NCBI GenBank assembly: GCA_050249415.1
Contig: JBFWQO010000003.1
Span: 266,953 to 330,952 of the forward strand
Origin: CADEFQ01 sp050249415
GTDB taxonomy: Bacteria > Pseudomonadota > Gammaproteobacteria > Steroidobacterales > Steroidobacteraceae
Direction of reading: 5' to 3'
Length of the DNA: 64,000 nucleotides
The translations under genes and the position numbers were made by a program. The notes beneath the pieces are model-generated. The model saw only the letters and a program-made list of their open reading frames with translations. It was not told where the DNA came from and did not search any database. This document shows positions 36,038-45,787 of the stretch, piece by piece. Within the stretch, counting starts at the first letter, position 1. Each line of letters opens with the position of its first letter.

Positions 36038-36661
36038 CTACTGTGGCCCGAAAAGGCCTCCCAGCACGTCGTTGAGCGCGGACTCGAGCAGTTTGCGGTC
36101 GAGGTGCGGTTCGCGCGCCTCGCGCGCCTTGAGACCCTCGAAGATGCACATGAACATCAGTGCACGCCCCGCCGCGCGCGCCTTCGGCACCGCGTAGCCG
36201 CCCTCGCACCGGCTGCGCGCCAGCACGCGTGCAAACTCGCTGCGTATCGTCGCGTCGAAGTTGCGCAGCGCCGAGGCAATCTGCGGGTCGCGGGTCGCCT
36301 CGGCCGACATCTCGAGGAAGAGCGGCGCGCTCAGCCGCTCGCCGTCACCGCGCGATGTGGAGTCGAACGCCGCCGCGATGCCCGCCGCGAGTTCACCCGC
36401 GTCACTCAATTCGCCGATTCGCGCCCGCGCGACCTCGAGCTGCTCGTCGATGATCGCGAGGATGATCTCGTTCTTGCTGCGAAAGTACCGGTAGATGAGG
36501 CCGGCACTCATGTCCGCGGTCTGTGCGATCGTGGCCATGCTCGCGGCATGGAAGCCCCGGTCGACGAAACACTTGCGCGCCGCGCGCAGGATACGCTTGC
36601 GCTGGGCCGCCGCCCGCGCTGCGGCCTTTCCTGTCGGCTGTTCCACCTGCGTGTCGATCAT
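36038..36661 (-). CDS. TetR-family regulator of the efflux operon
   Basis: A 207-residue repressor. The N-terminal helix-turn-helix is AARKCFVDRGFHAASMATIA, then QTADMSAGLIYRYFRSKNEI, the standard TetR pattern; the rest is a ligand-binding helical domain. It is the last gene of the leftward adaptor-pump-channel-regulator operon and overlaps the channel gene by 4 bp. It most likely binds the inverted repeat at 42410-42425 in the operon promoter, giving autoregulation; the operator assignment rests on symmetry and position. Confidence 0.9.
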   Translation of the reverse strand: MIDTQVEQPTGKAAARAAAQRKRILRAARKCFVDRGFHAASMATIAQTADMSAGLIYRYFRSKNEIILAIIDEQLEVARARIGELSDAGELAAGIAAAFDSTSRGDGERLSAPLFLEMSAEATRDPQIASALRNFDATIRSEFARVLARSRCEGGYAVPKARAAGRALMFMCIFEGLKAREAREPHLDRKLLESALNDVLGGLFGPQ

Positions 36662-38130
36662 CGTGGCGAACTCTCGCGCCAGCCGCCCCCCAGCACCTTG
36701 TACAGGCTCACCCGATTCGATTGCTCGGCGAGGTCGGTGGCGATCAGCGACTGCTGCGCGCCGTAGAGGGTCCGCTGCGCGTCGAGCAGCACGAGGTAGC
36801 TGTCGCGGCCGCTCTCGTACCGGGCGCGCGAAAGCTCGTCGGCGCGCGCCGCCGCGGCGAGCAGCGCCTGCTGCGACGCCTTCTGCTCGGCGAGCGTGCG
36901 GGTCAATGCGAGCGCATCGGCCACTTCGCGAAACCCCGCCTGGATCGCCTTCTCGTACTGTGCGAGCGCAATGTCGCGATCGGCGGTGGCCGACCCGAGG
37001 TTTGCGAGGTTGCGCCCACCGGTGAATATCGGCAGGTTCAGCTGCGGCGAGAAGCTCCAGATCCGGTTGCCGGTGTCGAACACGCCGGACAGTTCATCGC
37101 TGGCATAGCCGGCGCGCCCGGTGAGGCTGATCGACGGGAAGAGTGCCGCGCGCGCCGCGCCGATGTTGGCGTTCGCCGCGCGCAGTATCCGTTCGGATTG
37201 CCGGATATCGGGGCGGCGCAGCAGCACTTCCGACGGCAGCCCCAGCGGCAGCGCGCCGAGGCCGCTCGCGCGCAGGTCGAACTTTTCAGGCAACAGTGCC
37301 GCAGGAATCGGCGCACCGGCGAGCAACGTCAGGGCGTTGATGTCGGTCGCGACCTGACCGGCATAGCGCGCCACGTCGGTGCGCGCTCCTTCGACCACCG
37401 TCTGTGCCTGCGCGACATCGAGCGCGGACACGGCACCGAGTTCGTGCCGCTTTTCGGTGAGCGCGAGCACCTGCTGGCGGTTGATGAGCGTTTCCCGCGC
37501 GAGCCGCTGCAGTTCGCGGTCCGCCCCGAGCGTCAGCCATGCATTGGCGAGTTCCGCGATGAGCGACAGCTGCGCCGCCCGGCGCGCCTCTTCCTGCGCG
37601 AAATAGCGCTCGAGTTGCGCGTGGCTCAGGTTGCGCACGCGGCCAAAAAGGTCGAACTCGAAATCGACGACACCCGCGGTCACGCTCACCTGCTCGCTGA
37701 CCGGCAGCGACTCGCCGCCCGAGCGTGTGAGCGCGCCGGTCGCATGCACCGACGGCACGCGCTCCGAGCGCTGGATGCGGTACTGCGCACGCGCGCGCTC
37801 GACATTGAGCACGGCGACACGCAGGTCGCGATTGTTCGCGAGCGCGAGCGCGATCAGCTCCTCGAGCCGGGAATCGACGAAGAAGTCCCGCCAGCCCATG
37901 TCGGCCGGGGCCACGCCCGCGGCCGGGCTGTTGTCGGTCGTCGGCTGATTGTCCGCGCGCGTCGTCGGCGGCGCGGGCAGGTCGAGCCCGGTGCCGGTCG
38001 TCGGTGGCAGCGGCCATTCGGCCGGGATAGCGGATTGTTGCGCCGGGAGCTTCGGCACGAGCAGGCCGCAGCCGGCGAGCAGGGCCGTCGCCAGGGCAGC
38101 CAGCACGATCGACGGCCTATGCATCGGCAT
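36658..38130 (-). CDS. Outer-membrane efflux channel, OprM/NodT type lipoprotein
   Basis: A 490-residue outer-membrane factor. Signal ending ALLAGC (lipobox), a Pro-rich linker, then two repeats of the TolC-type fold: LEELIALALANNRDLRVAVL starts the first, and VLLRRPDIRQSERILRAANA starts the second. It forms the trimeric exit duct for the RND pump just upstream, with which it overlaps by 14 bp. Confidence 0.93.
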   Translation of the reverse strand: MPMHRPSIVLAALATALLAGCGLLVPKLPAQQSAIPAEWPLPPTTGTGLDLPAPPTTRADNQPTTDNSPAAGVAPADMGWRDFFVDSRLEELIALALANNRDLRVAVLNVERARAQYRIQRSERVPSVHATGALTRSGGESLPVSEQVSVTAGVVDFEFDLFGRVRNLSHAQLERYFAQEEARRAAQLSLIAELANAWLTLGADRELQRLARETLINRQQVLALTEKRHELGAVSALDVAQAQTVVEGARTDVARYAGQVATDINALTLLAGAPIPAALLPEKFDLRASGLGALPLGLPSEVLLRRPDIRQSERILRAANANIGAARAALFPSISLTGRAGYASDELSGVFDTGNRIWSFSPQLNLPIFTGGRNLANLGSATADRDIALAQYEKAIQAGFREVADALALTRTLAEQKASQQALLAAAARADELSRARYESGRDSYLVLLDAQRTLYGAQQSLIATDLAEQSNRVSLYKVLGGGWRESSPR

Positions 38131-41100
38131 TGCGCTTGCCTCCGAAGAACCGTTGCACCAGCACGTAGAAGAGCGGAATGAAGAACAGGCCGAGGAATGT
38201 ACCGGCGAGCATGCCGCCGACGACCCCGGTGCCGATCGCGCGTTGCGCGCCCGAGCCTGCGCCCGTCGCCACGGCGAGCGGCAGCACGCCGAGTCCGAAG
38301 GCGAGCGATGTCATCAGGATCGGGCGCAGCCGGTCGCGGACGGCCTGCAAGGTCGCGGCCACGAGATCCATTCCCGCCTCGTAGTTCGCCTTCGCGAACT
38401 CGACGATCAGGATCGCGTTCTTGCTCGACAGGCCCACGCTCGTCAGCATCGCGACCTGGAAGTACACGTCGCGCTCCATGCCGCGCAGCGTATTGGCGAG
38501 CACGGCACCCAGGATGCCGAGCGGCGCCACGAGCAGCACCGCGGTCGGCACCGACCAGCTCTCGTACAGTGCCGCGAGGCACAGAAACACCATCAGGATC
38601 GACAGCGCATAAAGGAGCGGCGTCTGCGCCCCGGCCTGGCGCTCCTGGTACGACACACCCGACCATGCGATGCCGAAACCGGCGGGCAGTGTCGCGACGA
38701 TGCGCTCGATCTCGGCCATCGCAACACCGGTGCTCACCCCCGGCGCGCCCTGGCCATTGATCTCGATCGCCGGCACACCATTGAAGCGCTCGAGGCGCGG
38801 CGAACCATATTCCCAGTGCGTCGTCGCGAACGCCGGAAACGGCACCATCTCCCCGACGTTGTTGCGCACCGACCAGAGGCTGAAATTCTCGGGCACCATG
38901 CGAAACGGCGCGTCCGATTGCATGTACACGCGCTTGACCCGGCCGCGATCGAGGAAATCGTCGACGTACTGGCCGCCCCACGCGGTATTCAGCGTCTGGT
39001 TGATGTCCGCGATCGCGAGCCCGAGGGCGCTCGCCTTCTCGGTATCGACCACTACGCGCAGCTCCGGGGCATCTTCCTGGCCGTTCGGCCGCACGTTCGA
39101 GAGGAGTTTGCTGCCCGCCGCGGCGGTGAGCAGCTGATCGCGTGCGTCCATCAACGCGGTATGCCCCTTGCTTCCGTTGTCCTGCAGGTAGAACGCGAAG
39201 CCCGTCGCGAGGCCGAGCTCCGGCATCGCCGGCGGCGCGAACGCGTACGCGAACGCATCCTTGATCTGGCCGAGCGCCATCAATGCGCGATGCGCCACCG
39301 CGGACGCGCCGAGATCCGCGCCCGGCCGCTCGTCCCAGTCCTTCAGGTGGATGAACGCGACGCCGCTGTTCTGGCCGCTGCCACCGAAGCTGAAGCCGAG
39401 CACGGCCATCACCGACGCGACTGTCGATTTTTCCTGCTCGAGAAAATAGCTCTCGACCTGCTCCATCGACGCCATCGTGCGCTGCTGCGTCGCCCCGACC
39501 GGCGCGGTCACCTGCGCAAACAGCGCGCCCTGGTCCTCGTCGGGCAGGAAAGCGCTCGGCAGCCGCACGAAGAGGAACCCCATCAGCACGACGAGCACCG
39601 CGAATACCGCCAGGTATCGACCGCTGCGCGACAGCATGCCACGCACCCTGCCCTGCACCCGCTCACTCGTGCGCAGGAACGCGCGATTGAACCAGCCGAA
39701 GAAACCGTGCTCCTTGCGTACATGCCCGGCCTCGAGCGGCTTCAGCATGGTCGCGCACAGCGCGGGTGTGAGCACGATCGCGACGAGCACGGACAGGCCC
39801 ATCGCCGCGACGATCGTCGCGGTGAACTGGCGATAGATGATGCCGGTCGATCCGCCCAGGAACGCCATCGGCACGAACACCGCCGCCAGCACCATGCCGA
39901 TGCCGACCAGCGCGCCGGTGATCTGGTCCATCGACTTGCGCGCCGCTTCGAGCGGCGACAGACCCTCTTCGGCCATCAGGCGCTCGACGTTCTCGACGAC
40001 GACGATCGCGTCGTCGACCAGCAGGCCGATCGCGAGCACCATCGCGAACATCGTCAGCATGTTGATCGAGAAGCCGAGCGCGGCGAGCGCGGCGAACGTG
40101 CCGAGCAGCACGACCGGGACCGCGATCGTCGGGATCAGCGTGGCGCGCAGGTTCTGCAGGAACAGGAACATCACGAGGAACACGAGCGCCACCGCCATGA
40201 GCAGTGTCTCGATCACGCCGATGATCGACACGCGCACGAACGGCGTCGTGTCCACCGCCGCGGTCACCTGCAGACCGGTCGGAAAATACGGCTGCAGATC
40301 GCGAACCGCCTGGTTCACGGCCTCGGCCGTCGCGAGCGCATTGGCGCCGGTCGCGAGCGAAACCGCGACGCCGGTCGCCGGCTTGCCGTTGAAGCGGGAG
40401 ATCGTGCTGTAGCTCTCGGACCCGATTTCCACGCGCGCGATGTCGCCGAGCTTGAGCGCCGAGCCGTCCGGATTGCTGCGTATGACGATGTCGCGGAACT
40501 GCTCCGGGGTCTCGAGCCGGCTCTGCGCGGCGATCGTCGCGTTCAGTTGCTGGCCTTCGATGGAAGGCATGCCGCCGATCTGCCCGACGGCCACCTGCGC
40601 ATTCTGCGCCCTGATCGCGGTCGTGATATCGGCTACCGAGAGACGGTAGGTATGGAGCTTGTTCGGATCGAGCCAGATCCGCATCGCGTACTTCGAGCCG
40701 AACACCTGCACGCTGCCGACGCCGGCCACGCGACTGATCGGATCGACGAGGTTCGAGGTCACATAGTCCGCGATATCGACGCGGTTCATCGAGCCGTCGT
40801 CCGAGATGAAGGCGAGCACCATCAGGAAGCCGGTGCGGCCCTTGTTGACGACGATGCCCTGGCGCTGCACTTCCTGCGGCAGCAGCGGCATCGCGAGCTG
40901 CAGCTGGTTCTGCACCTGCACCTGCGCGATGTCCGGGTTCGTCGTATTGTCGAACGTGAGCGTGACCGAGCCCGAGCCGCTCGACTCGCTGGTGGCCGAC
41001 ATGTACAGCAGGCCGTCGAGGCCCTTCATGTTCTGCTCTATGACCTGTGTCACCGAGTCTTCGACGACCCTGGCGGAGGCCCCCGGATATCTCGTGCTCA

Positions 41101-41233
41101 CCGTGACGGTCGGCGGCGCGATCGACGGGTAGCGCTCGATGGCGAGCCGCGAGATCGACAGCGCGCCCGCGATCATGATGATGATCGCGATCACCCACGC
41201 GAAAATCGGCCGGTCGATGAAGAAGCGTGCCAT
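38117..41233 (-). CDS. RND efflux pump, AcrB/MexB type
   Basis: A 1038-residue inner-membrane proton/drug antiporter. N-terminus MARFFIDRPIFAWVIAIIIM is typical of HAE1 pumps. TM4 carries LAIGLLVDDAIVVVENVERL with the paired Asp residues, and the second half has VGLSSKNAILIVEFAKANYE with the relay Lys. Porter repeats and the docking loops are full length. Close to multidrug pumps of the MexB/AcrB class rather than metal or lipid pumps. It follows the adaptor gene by 4 bp and overlaps the channel gene, giving a complete tripartite system in one operon. Confidence 0.95.
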   Translation of the reverse strand: MARFFIDRPIFAWVIAIIIMIAGALSISRLAIERYPSIAPPTVTVSTRYPGASARVVEDSVTQVIEQNMKGLDGLLYMSATSESSGSGSVTLTFDNTTNPDIAQVQVQNQLQLAMPLLPQEVQRQGIVVNKGRTGFLMVLAFISDDGSMNRVDIADYVTSNLVDPISRVAGVGSVQVFGSKYAMRIWLDPNKLHTYRLSVADITTAIRAQNAQVAVGQIGGMPSIEGQQLNATIAAQSRLETPEQFRDIVIRSNPDGSALKLGDIARVEIGSESYSTISRFNGKPATGVAVSLATGANALATAEAVNQAVRDLQPYFPTGLQVTAAVDTTPFVRVSIIGVIETLLMAVALVFLVMFLFLQNLRATLIPTIAVPVVLLGTFAALAALGFSINMLTMFAMVLAIGLLVDDAIVVVENVERLMAEEGLSPLEAARKSMDQITGALVGIGMVLAAVFVPMAFLGGSTGIIYRQFTATIVAAMGLSVLVAIVLTPALCATMLKPLEAGHVRKEHGFFGWFNRAFLRTSERVQGRVRGMLSRSGRYLAVFAVLVVLMGFLFVRLPSAFLPDEDQGALFAQVTAPVGATQQRTMASMEQVESYFLEQEKSTVASVMAVLGFSFGGSGQNSGVAFIHLKDWDERPGADLGASAVAHRALMALGQIKDAFAYAFAPPAMPELGLATGFAFYLQDNGSKGHTALMDARDQLLTAAAGSKLLSNVRPNGQEDAPELRVVVDTEKASALGLAIADINQTLNTAWGGQYVDDFLDRGRVKRVYMQSDAPFRMVPENFSLWSVRNNVGEMVPFPAFATTHWEYGSPRLERFNGVPAIEINGQGAPGVSTGVAMAEIERIVATLPAGFGIAWSGVSYQERQAGAQTPLLYALSILMVFLCLAALYESWSVPTAVLLVAPLGILGAVLANTLRGMERDVYFQVAMLTSVGLSSKNAILIVEFAKANYEAGMDLVAATLQAVRDRLRPILMTSLAFGLGVLPLAVATGAGSGAQRAIGTGVVGGMLAGTFLGLFFIPLFYVLVQRFFGGKRNADA

Positions 41234-41237
41234 GGCC

Positions 41238-42371
41238 TCAGCCCTGTGCTTCGGTGGCCTGCACCAGTGCCCCCGGGCGCACTTTCTGCAGGCCCTCGAC
41301 GATCACCCGATCACCGGCGGCGAGCCCGCCCTCGACGAGCCACTGGTCGCCGATCGTGCGGGACACCTGCACGGCGCGCTGTTCGACCTTGCTGTCCGCA
41401 CCGACGACCAGTGCCGTCGTGTTGCCCTTCGGATCGCGCGCGATCGCGCGCTGCGGCACGAGCACGGCATTCGGCCGCGTGCCGATGCTGATGACCGCGC
41501 GCACGTACATGCCCGGCATCAGGATGCGGTCCGGATTCGGCACGATCGCACGCAGCAGGAAAGTGCCGGTCGTCGGGTCGACGGTCACGTCGGCGAAGGC
41601 GAGCTTGCCGTCGTGTTCGAAGGTGCGCCCGTCCTCGAGCACGATCTTCACCGGCACGACGTTCGCCGCGCTCGTCAGCGTGCCGGCCGCCAGCTCCCGG
41701 CGCAGCGCGAGGAGCTCGGTGCTCGAGGCGTTCGCGTCGACATAGACCGGGTCGAGTTGCTGCACGGTGGCCAGGGCGTCCGCCTGGTTCGCCGTGACGA
41801 GCGCGCCCTGCGTGACCGACGATTTGCCGATGCGCCCCGAGATCGGCGCCGTGATGCGCGCGTAATTCAGCTGGATCGCGCTCGCCCGCACCTTGGCCTG
41901 CGCGAGCTTGACGTCGGCCTCGGCCTCCTGCAGCGCCGCGGTGTCGCTCTCGTAGTCCTGCTGGCTCACCGCGTCGACCTTGGCGAGTTCCGCCGAGCGC
42001 GTCGCATTCAACCGCGCCGACTGCAGCGTCGCCTCGGCGCGCGCCAGCGAGGCGGTCGCGCTCGCGTACTCGGCCTGGTAGGTCGAATCGTCGATCTGGT
42101 ACAGGGGCTGCCCCGCCTTGACGGTACCGCCTTCGGTGAACAGGCGCTTCTCGACGATGCCGCTCACCTGCGGGCGGACTTCGGCGATCAGGTAGGCGTT
42201 GGTGCGCGCAGGCAACTCACGCGTGAGCGTGACCGATTGCTCCCGGAGCGTGACGACGGTCACCGGCTGGGCCGCGGGCCCCCCGGACGGCGCATTGCCG
42301 CCACATGCACTGAGCAGAGCGCCCGCCACGACCAGCAAGGTGGCGATGCGGACAGGACAACGAGCGGACAT
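41238..42371 (-). CDS. RND periplasmic adaptor, AcrA/MexA type lipoprotein
   Basis: A 377-residue adaptor that links pump and channel. Lipobox in LVVAGALLSACGG; lipoyl halves VRPQVSGIVEKRLFTEGGTV and ITAPISGRIGKSSVTQGALV flank an alpha-hairpin rich in Ala/Glu/Arg; beta-barrel and membrane-proximal domain follow. First gene of the operon, about 30 nt after the predicted transcription start. Confidence 0.93.
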   Translation of the reverse strand: MSARCPVRIATLLVVAGALLSACGGNAPSGGPAAQPVTVVTLREQSVTLTRELPARTNAYLIAEVRPQVSGIVEKRLFTEGGTVKAGQPLYQIDDSTYQAEYASATASLARAEATLQSARLNATRSAELAKVDAVSQQDYESDTAALQEAEADVKLAQAKVRASAIQLNYARITAPISGRIGKSSVTQGALVTANQADALATVQQLDPVYVDANASSTELLALRRELAAGTLTSAANVVPVKIVLEDGRTFEHDGKLAFADVTVDPTTGTFLLRAIVPNPDRILMPGMYVRAVISIGTRPNAVLVPQRAIARDPKGNTTALVVGADSKVEQRAVQVSRTIGDQWLVEGGLAAGDRVIVEGLQKVRPGALVQATEAQG

Positions 42372-42408
42372 GGAAGCCTCGACGCGCAGGGGCAGCAGGT
42401 AGATTCGT

Positions 42409-42437
42409 AGAATGAACGATCATTCTCTTTTTGTCAA
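42409..42437 (-). promoter_or_regulatory. Efflux-operon promoter with TetR-type operator
   Basis: Read leftward: -35 TTGACA (42432-42437), 17-nt spacer, -10-like CATTCT (42409-42414). Inside the spacer and -10 lies the inverted repeat GAATGA-N4-TCATTC (42410-42425). A regulator bound there would block polymerase, and the operon encodes a TetR protein. The -35 overlaps the stop codon of the doxX-like gene. Confidence 0.65.
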
Positions 42438-42814
42438 CGCTGCAGGGCGTAGCGCCCGGGACCGATCAGCGCGACCGCCACCGCCGCCGCGAGATACATG
42501 CCCTGCAGTTCCAGAGCCCAGCCGCCGCTGCCTGCGAGCGTGAACAACTCGCCGCGATGCACGAGCACCAGGGCGAAGAGCATGTTCACGGCGATCACGG
42601 CGGCGCCGAGCCGCGCGTACCAGCCTGCGATCACGGCGAGCGGCGCCACCACTTCGCCGACATAGACGCCGTAGGCCACCACGGCGGGCAATCCGGCAGC
42701 CAGCACGCTCTTCTCGACGAAATCGATGCCGCCGCGCAGCTTCGCGATGCCGTGCAGGAGGATCAGGAGGCCGAGCGCGACGCGCAACACGAGCTTGCCG
42801 ATGTCGGTATTCAT
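42434..42814 (-). CDS. DoxX-family membrane protein
   Basis: A 126-residue four-helix inner-membrane protein of the DoxX/DoxD family: LVLRVALGLLILLHGIAKLR at the N-terminus, then GLPAVVAYGVYVGEVVAPLA and VNMLFALVLVH. Family members are linked to redox or sulfur metabolism or membrane integrity; function here is unknown. The ATG overlaps the serS stop (ATGA), so it is coupled to serS, an odd partner. The usual Pseudomonas neighbour at this point is a siroheme synthase gene. Confidence 0.85.
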   Translation of the reverse strand: MNTDIGKLVLRVALGLLILLHGIAKLRGGIDFVEKSVLAAGLPAVVAYGVYVGEVVAPLAVIAGWYARLGAAVIAVNMLFALVLVHRGELFTLAGSGGWALELQGMYLAAAVAVALIGPGRYALQR

Positions 42815-44085
42815 GTGAGTTCCTTTCTGCCGTCCATGTACGGACGCAGCGCGCCGGGGATCGCCACGCTGCCGTCGGCCCGCTGGCAGTTCTCGAGCAC
42901 CGCCACGAGCGCGCGCCCCACCGCGACACCGGAGCCGTTGAGCGTGTGCACCGGCTCGGGTCTGGCTGATTCCGGATTGCGCCAGCGCGCCTGCATGCGC
43001 CGCGCCTGGAACGCTTCGCAGTTGCTGCACGAGGAGATTTCCCGGTACTTGCCCTGCCCCGGCAACCACACTTCGAGGTCGTACGTCTTCGCGCTCGCAA
43101 AGCCGGTGTCACCGCCGCACAGCGCGACCACGCGGTACGGCAATTCGAGCGCCTGCAGCACCGCTTCCGCGTGGCCCGTGAGTTCCTCGAGCGCCCGCGG
43201 TGAATCCGCAGGCCGCACGATCTGCACCAGTTCCACCTTGTCGAACTGGTGCTGGCGGATCAGCCCGCGCGTGTCCTTGCCGTGCGCGCCCGCCTCGGAG
43301 CGGAAACACGGCGTGTGCGCGACATAGCGCAGCGGCAGTTCGTCGGCCGCGACGACCCGGTCCCGCACGAGGTTCGTGACCGGCACTTCCGCCGTCGGAA
43401 TGAGGAAGAGCGGTGGATCGTGCGGGACCGCGAACAGGTCCGGTTCGAACTTCGGCAGCTGCCCGGTGCCCGTGAGAGTGGCGCGGGAGACGAGATAGGG
43501 GACGTAGACTTCGGTGTAGCCGTGCTCGCGCGTGTGCAGGTCGAGCATGAACTGCGTCAGCGCGCGGTGCAGCCGTGCCACGCCACCGCGCATCACGGCA
43601 AAACGCGCCCCGGCAAGACGGCTCGCGGTATCGAAATCGAAGCCGTCGAGGCCGTCGCCCACGGCCACGTGATCCTTCGGCTCGAAATCGCAGTGTCGCG
43701 GCTCACCCACGCGGCGCACTTCCACATTGCCCGTCTCGTCGCGACCCTCCGGCACCGACGCATCGAGCAGGTTCGGGATGCCGAGCAGCCAGGCATCGAG
43801 TTCGTCCTGCACCACCGTCAATTCGCCATCGACGCGCGCCACCTCGTCCGCGAGCGCCTCGCCGCGCGCCAGGAGCGGCGCGATGTCCTCCCCGCGGCCC
43901 TTCGCGGCGCCGATCGCCTTCGAATGCTGGTTGCGCCCGGCGCGCAGCCGGTCCGCTTCGATCGCGAGCGCCTTGCGTCGCTCCTCGAGCATGCGGAAGA
44001 ACGGCACATCGAGCACGTACCCGCGGCGCGCGAGATTGCGCGCGACGGCGTCGGGGTCGGTGCGGAGCAGCTTCGGGTCGAGCAA
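42811..44085 (-). CDS. serS: Seryl-tRNA synthetase
   Basis: A 424-residue class II synthetase that charges tRNA-Ser. The N-terminal antiparallel coiled coil (~25-105; RMLEERRKALAIEADRLRAG) grips the tRNA long arm. Class II motifs follow: TEVYVPYLVSRATLTGTGQL, FRSEAGAHGKDTRGLIRQHQ (motif 2) and NGSGVAVGRALVAVLENCQR (motif 3). Full length for the family. It sits 9 bp after rarA in the same direction. Confidence 0.97.
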   Translation of the reverse strand: MLDPKLLRTDPDAVARNLARRGYVLDVPFFRMLEERRKALAIEADRLRAGRNQHSKAIGAAKGRGEDIAPLLARGEALADEVARVDGELTVVQDELDAWLLGIPNLLDASVPEGRDETGNVEVRRVGEPRHCDFEPKDHVAVGDGLDGFDFDTASRLAGARFAVMRGGVARLHRALTQFMLDLHTREHGYTEVYVPYLVSRATLTGTGQLPKFEPDLFAVPHDPPLFLIPTAEVPVTNLVRDRVVAADELPLRYVAHTPCFRSEAGAHGKDTRGLIRQHQFDKVELVQIVRPADSPRALEELTGHAEAVLQALELPYRVVALCGGDTGFASAKTYDLEVWLPGQGKYREISSCSNCEAFQARRMQARWRNPESARPEPVHTLNGSGVAVGRALVAVLENCQRADGSVAIPGALRPYMDGRKELT

Positions 44086-44094
44086 GGCGGTTCC

Positions 44095-45381
44095 TCAGGA
44101 TTTGCGCAGTCGCGCGAGCGCCTCGCCGATCTTGATCTCGAGGCCGCGCGGCACGGGGCGATAGTATCGGCGATCGGGCAGGCCGTCGGGCAGGTATCGT
44201 TCGCCGCTCACGTAGCCGCCCGGCGCGTCGTGCGCGTACTGGTAACCCTTGCCGCATTCGAGGTCTTGCATCAGGCGCGTCGGGGCATTGCGCAGTTTCA
44301 GCGGCACCTCGAGCGTGCCGAATTCGGCGACGTCCGACATCGCCTCCCCCATCGCGACGTAGACGGCATTGCTCTTCGGCGCGCAGGCGAGGTAGACGAC
44401 CGCGGTCGCGAGCGCGAGATCGCCTTCCGGGCTGCCGAGGCGTTCAAAGGCATCCCACGCATCACGGGCAATCGCGAACGCGCGCGGGTCGGCCAGGCCG
44501 ACATCCTCGACCGCCATGCGCAGCGCACGGCGCGCGATGTAGAGCGGATCGCAACCGCCGTCGATCATCCGGCAGAACCAGTAGAGCGCGGCGTCGGGAT
44601 CGGTGCCGCGCACGGCCTTGTGGAGCGCCGAGATCTGGTCGTAGAACTGCTCCCCGCCCTTGTCGAAACGGCGCCGCCCGCCACTCGCGACTTCGCGTGC
44701 CACGGCGGGAGTGATACAGCCGTCCGTCGCGAGATCGCCGGCAATCTCGAGCATGTTGAGTCCGCGGCGCGCGTCGCCGTCGGCGGCCTGCGCGAGGAGC
44801 GCGAGCGCGTCAGCGTCGATCCGCAGCCGCAGGTCGCCGAGGCCGCGCTCGCGATCGGCGAGCGCGGCCTCGAGCAGCGGCGCGATCGCGGCGGGAGACA
44901 GAGGCCGGAGCACATAGACCCGCGCGCGCGACAGCAGCGCGCTCACGACCTCGAACGACGGATTCTCGGTGGTCGCACCGATGAAGGTCAGCGTGCCGTC
45001 CTCGAGGAACGGCAGGAACGTGTCCTGCTGGGACTTGCTGAAACGATGTACTTCGTCGAGGAAGAGCACGGTCGCACGCCCCGAATCCGCGCGCGCCGCC
45101 TTCGCCTGCCCGACGGCCGCACGCACATCCTTGACGCCGGCGAGCACGGCCGAGAGCGCAATGAAGTCCGCATCGGCGCGCTGCGCGACGAGGCGTGCCA
45201 GCGTGGTCTTGCCGGTCCCCGGCGGCCCCCAGAAGATCATCGAGTGCAGTTGCCCGCCCTCGAGTGCCCGGCGCAGCGGCTTGCCCGGATCGAGCAGGTG
45301 GGCCTGCCCGAGCACTTCATCGATCGAGCGCGGGCGCATGCGATCCGCGAGCGGTCTCGACCGATCGGGCGCCGTCACCAT
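44095..45381 (-). CDS. rarA: Replication-associated recombination ATPase RarA (MgsA)
   Basis: A 428-residue AAA+ protein acting at stalled replication forks. Walker A is FWGPPGTGKTT, Walker B VLFLDEVHRF, followed by the sensor GATTENPSFEV and the C-terminal tetramer domain (ISALHKAVRGTDPDAALYWF). Start at ATG 45379-45381, 2 bp after the VanZ-like stop. Position between lolA and serS is the one known in Pseudomonas. Confidence 0.95.
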   Translation of the reverse strand: MVTAPDRSRPLADRMRPRSIDEVLGQAHLLDPGKPLRRALEGGQLHSMIFWGPPGTGKTTLARLVAQRADADFIALSAVLAGVKDVRAAVGQAKAARADSGRATVLFLDEVHRFSKSQQDTFLPFLEDGTLTFIGATTENPSFEVVSALLSRARVYVLRPLSPAAIAPLLEAALADRERGLGDLRLRIDADALALLAQAADGDARRGLNMLEIAGDLATDGCITPAVAREVASGGRRRFDKGGEQFYDQISALHKAVRGTDPDAALYWFCRMIDGGCDPLYIARRALRMAVEDVGLADPRAFAIARDAWDAFERLGSPEGDLALATAVVYLACAPKSNAVYVAMGEAMSDVAEFGTLEVPLKLRNAPTRLMQDLECGKGYQYAHDAPGGYVSGERYLPDGLPDRRYYRPVPRGLEIKIGEALARLRKS

Positions 45382-45383
45382 GT

Positions 45384-45782
45384 TCAATCGGCGGTCGGCA
45401 GGGCCGCGCCGCACAGGCGCTCGATGCCGCGCATCCAGCCACTCACGCCGACGAGCGCCACGCCGAGCCCGATCGCGATGCCGATCGCATTCGCGAGCAC
45501 ATCGGCGAGATCCGCCGTGCGCCCGAATCCCATCGCCCCCTGGGCAATCTCGATCGCGATGCCGAAGCCGAGGAGCACGAGGGCGAGACGCAGGTAGCGA
45601 TCCGGGCGCACGACGCCGCCAAACCAGGCGGCGAGCGCGAGATACGCGAAGCTGTGCTCGAACTTGTCCCAGAGCTGTACCTGCGGCAGGTCGGCCGAGG
45701 GCAGGAGCGACAGCACGGCGATCGCGATCGCGATCAGGATGCCACCCGCGAACCACCAGGGCTGCCAGCGCAGTGCTTGCAT
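45384..45782 (-). CDS. VanZ-like small membrane protein
   Basis: A 132-residue inner-membrane protein. SADLPQVQLWDKFEHSFAYL and GFGIAIEIAQGAMGFGRTAD, then LADVLANAIGIAIG, match the VanZ-like pattern 'DK..H...Y..L' and 'E..Q.....R..d..D...N..G'. Function unknown; not evidence of glycopeptide resistance. It is inserted between lolA (5 bp) and rarA (2 bp), where I would not expect a gene from the Pseudomonas order. Confidence 0.8.
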   Translation of the reverse strand: MQALRWQPWWFAGGILIAIAIAVLSLLPSADLPQVQLWDKFEHSFAYLALAAWFGGVVRPDRYLRLALVLLGFGIAIEIAQGAMGFGRTADLADVLANAIGIAIGLGVALVGVSGWMRGIERLCGAALPTAD

Positions 45783-45787
45783 GCGCT

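Noticed and set aside
37949..41491. 1180-codon plus-strand frame opposite the RND pump
   Set aside because: His/Arg/Asp-rich shadow with no motif; the minus strand encodes an intact pump.
43249..45597. Plus-strand frame opposite serS and rarA
   Set aside because: Antisense shadow of two well-supported genes.
45384..45782. VanZ-like gene as glycopeptide resistance
   Set aside because: VanZ-like proteins are widespread small membrane proteins; no other van genes are present.
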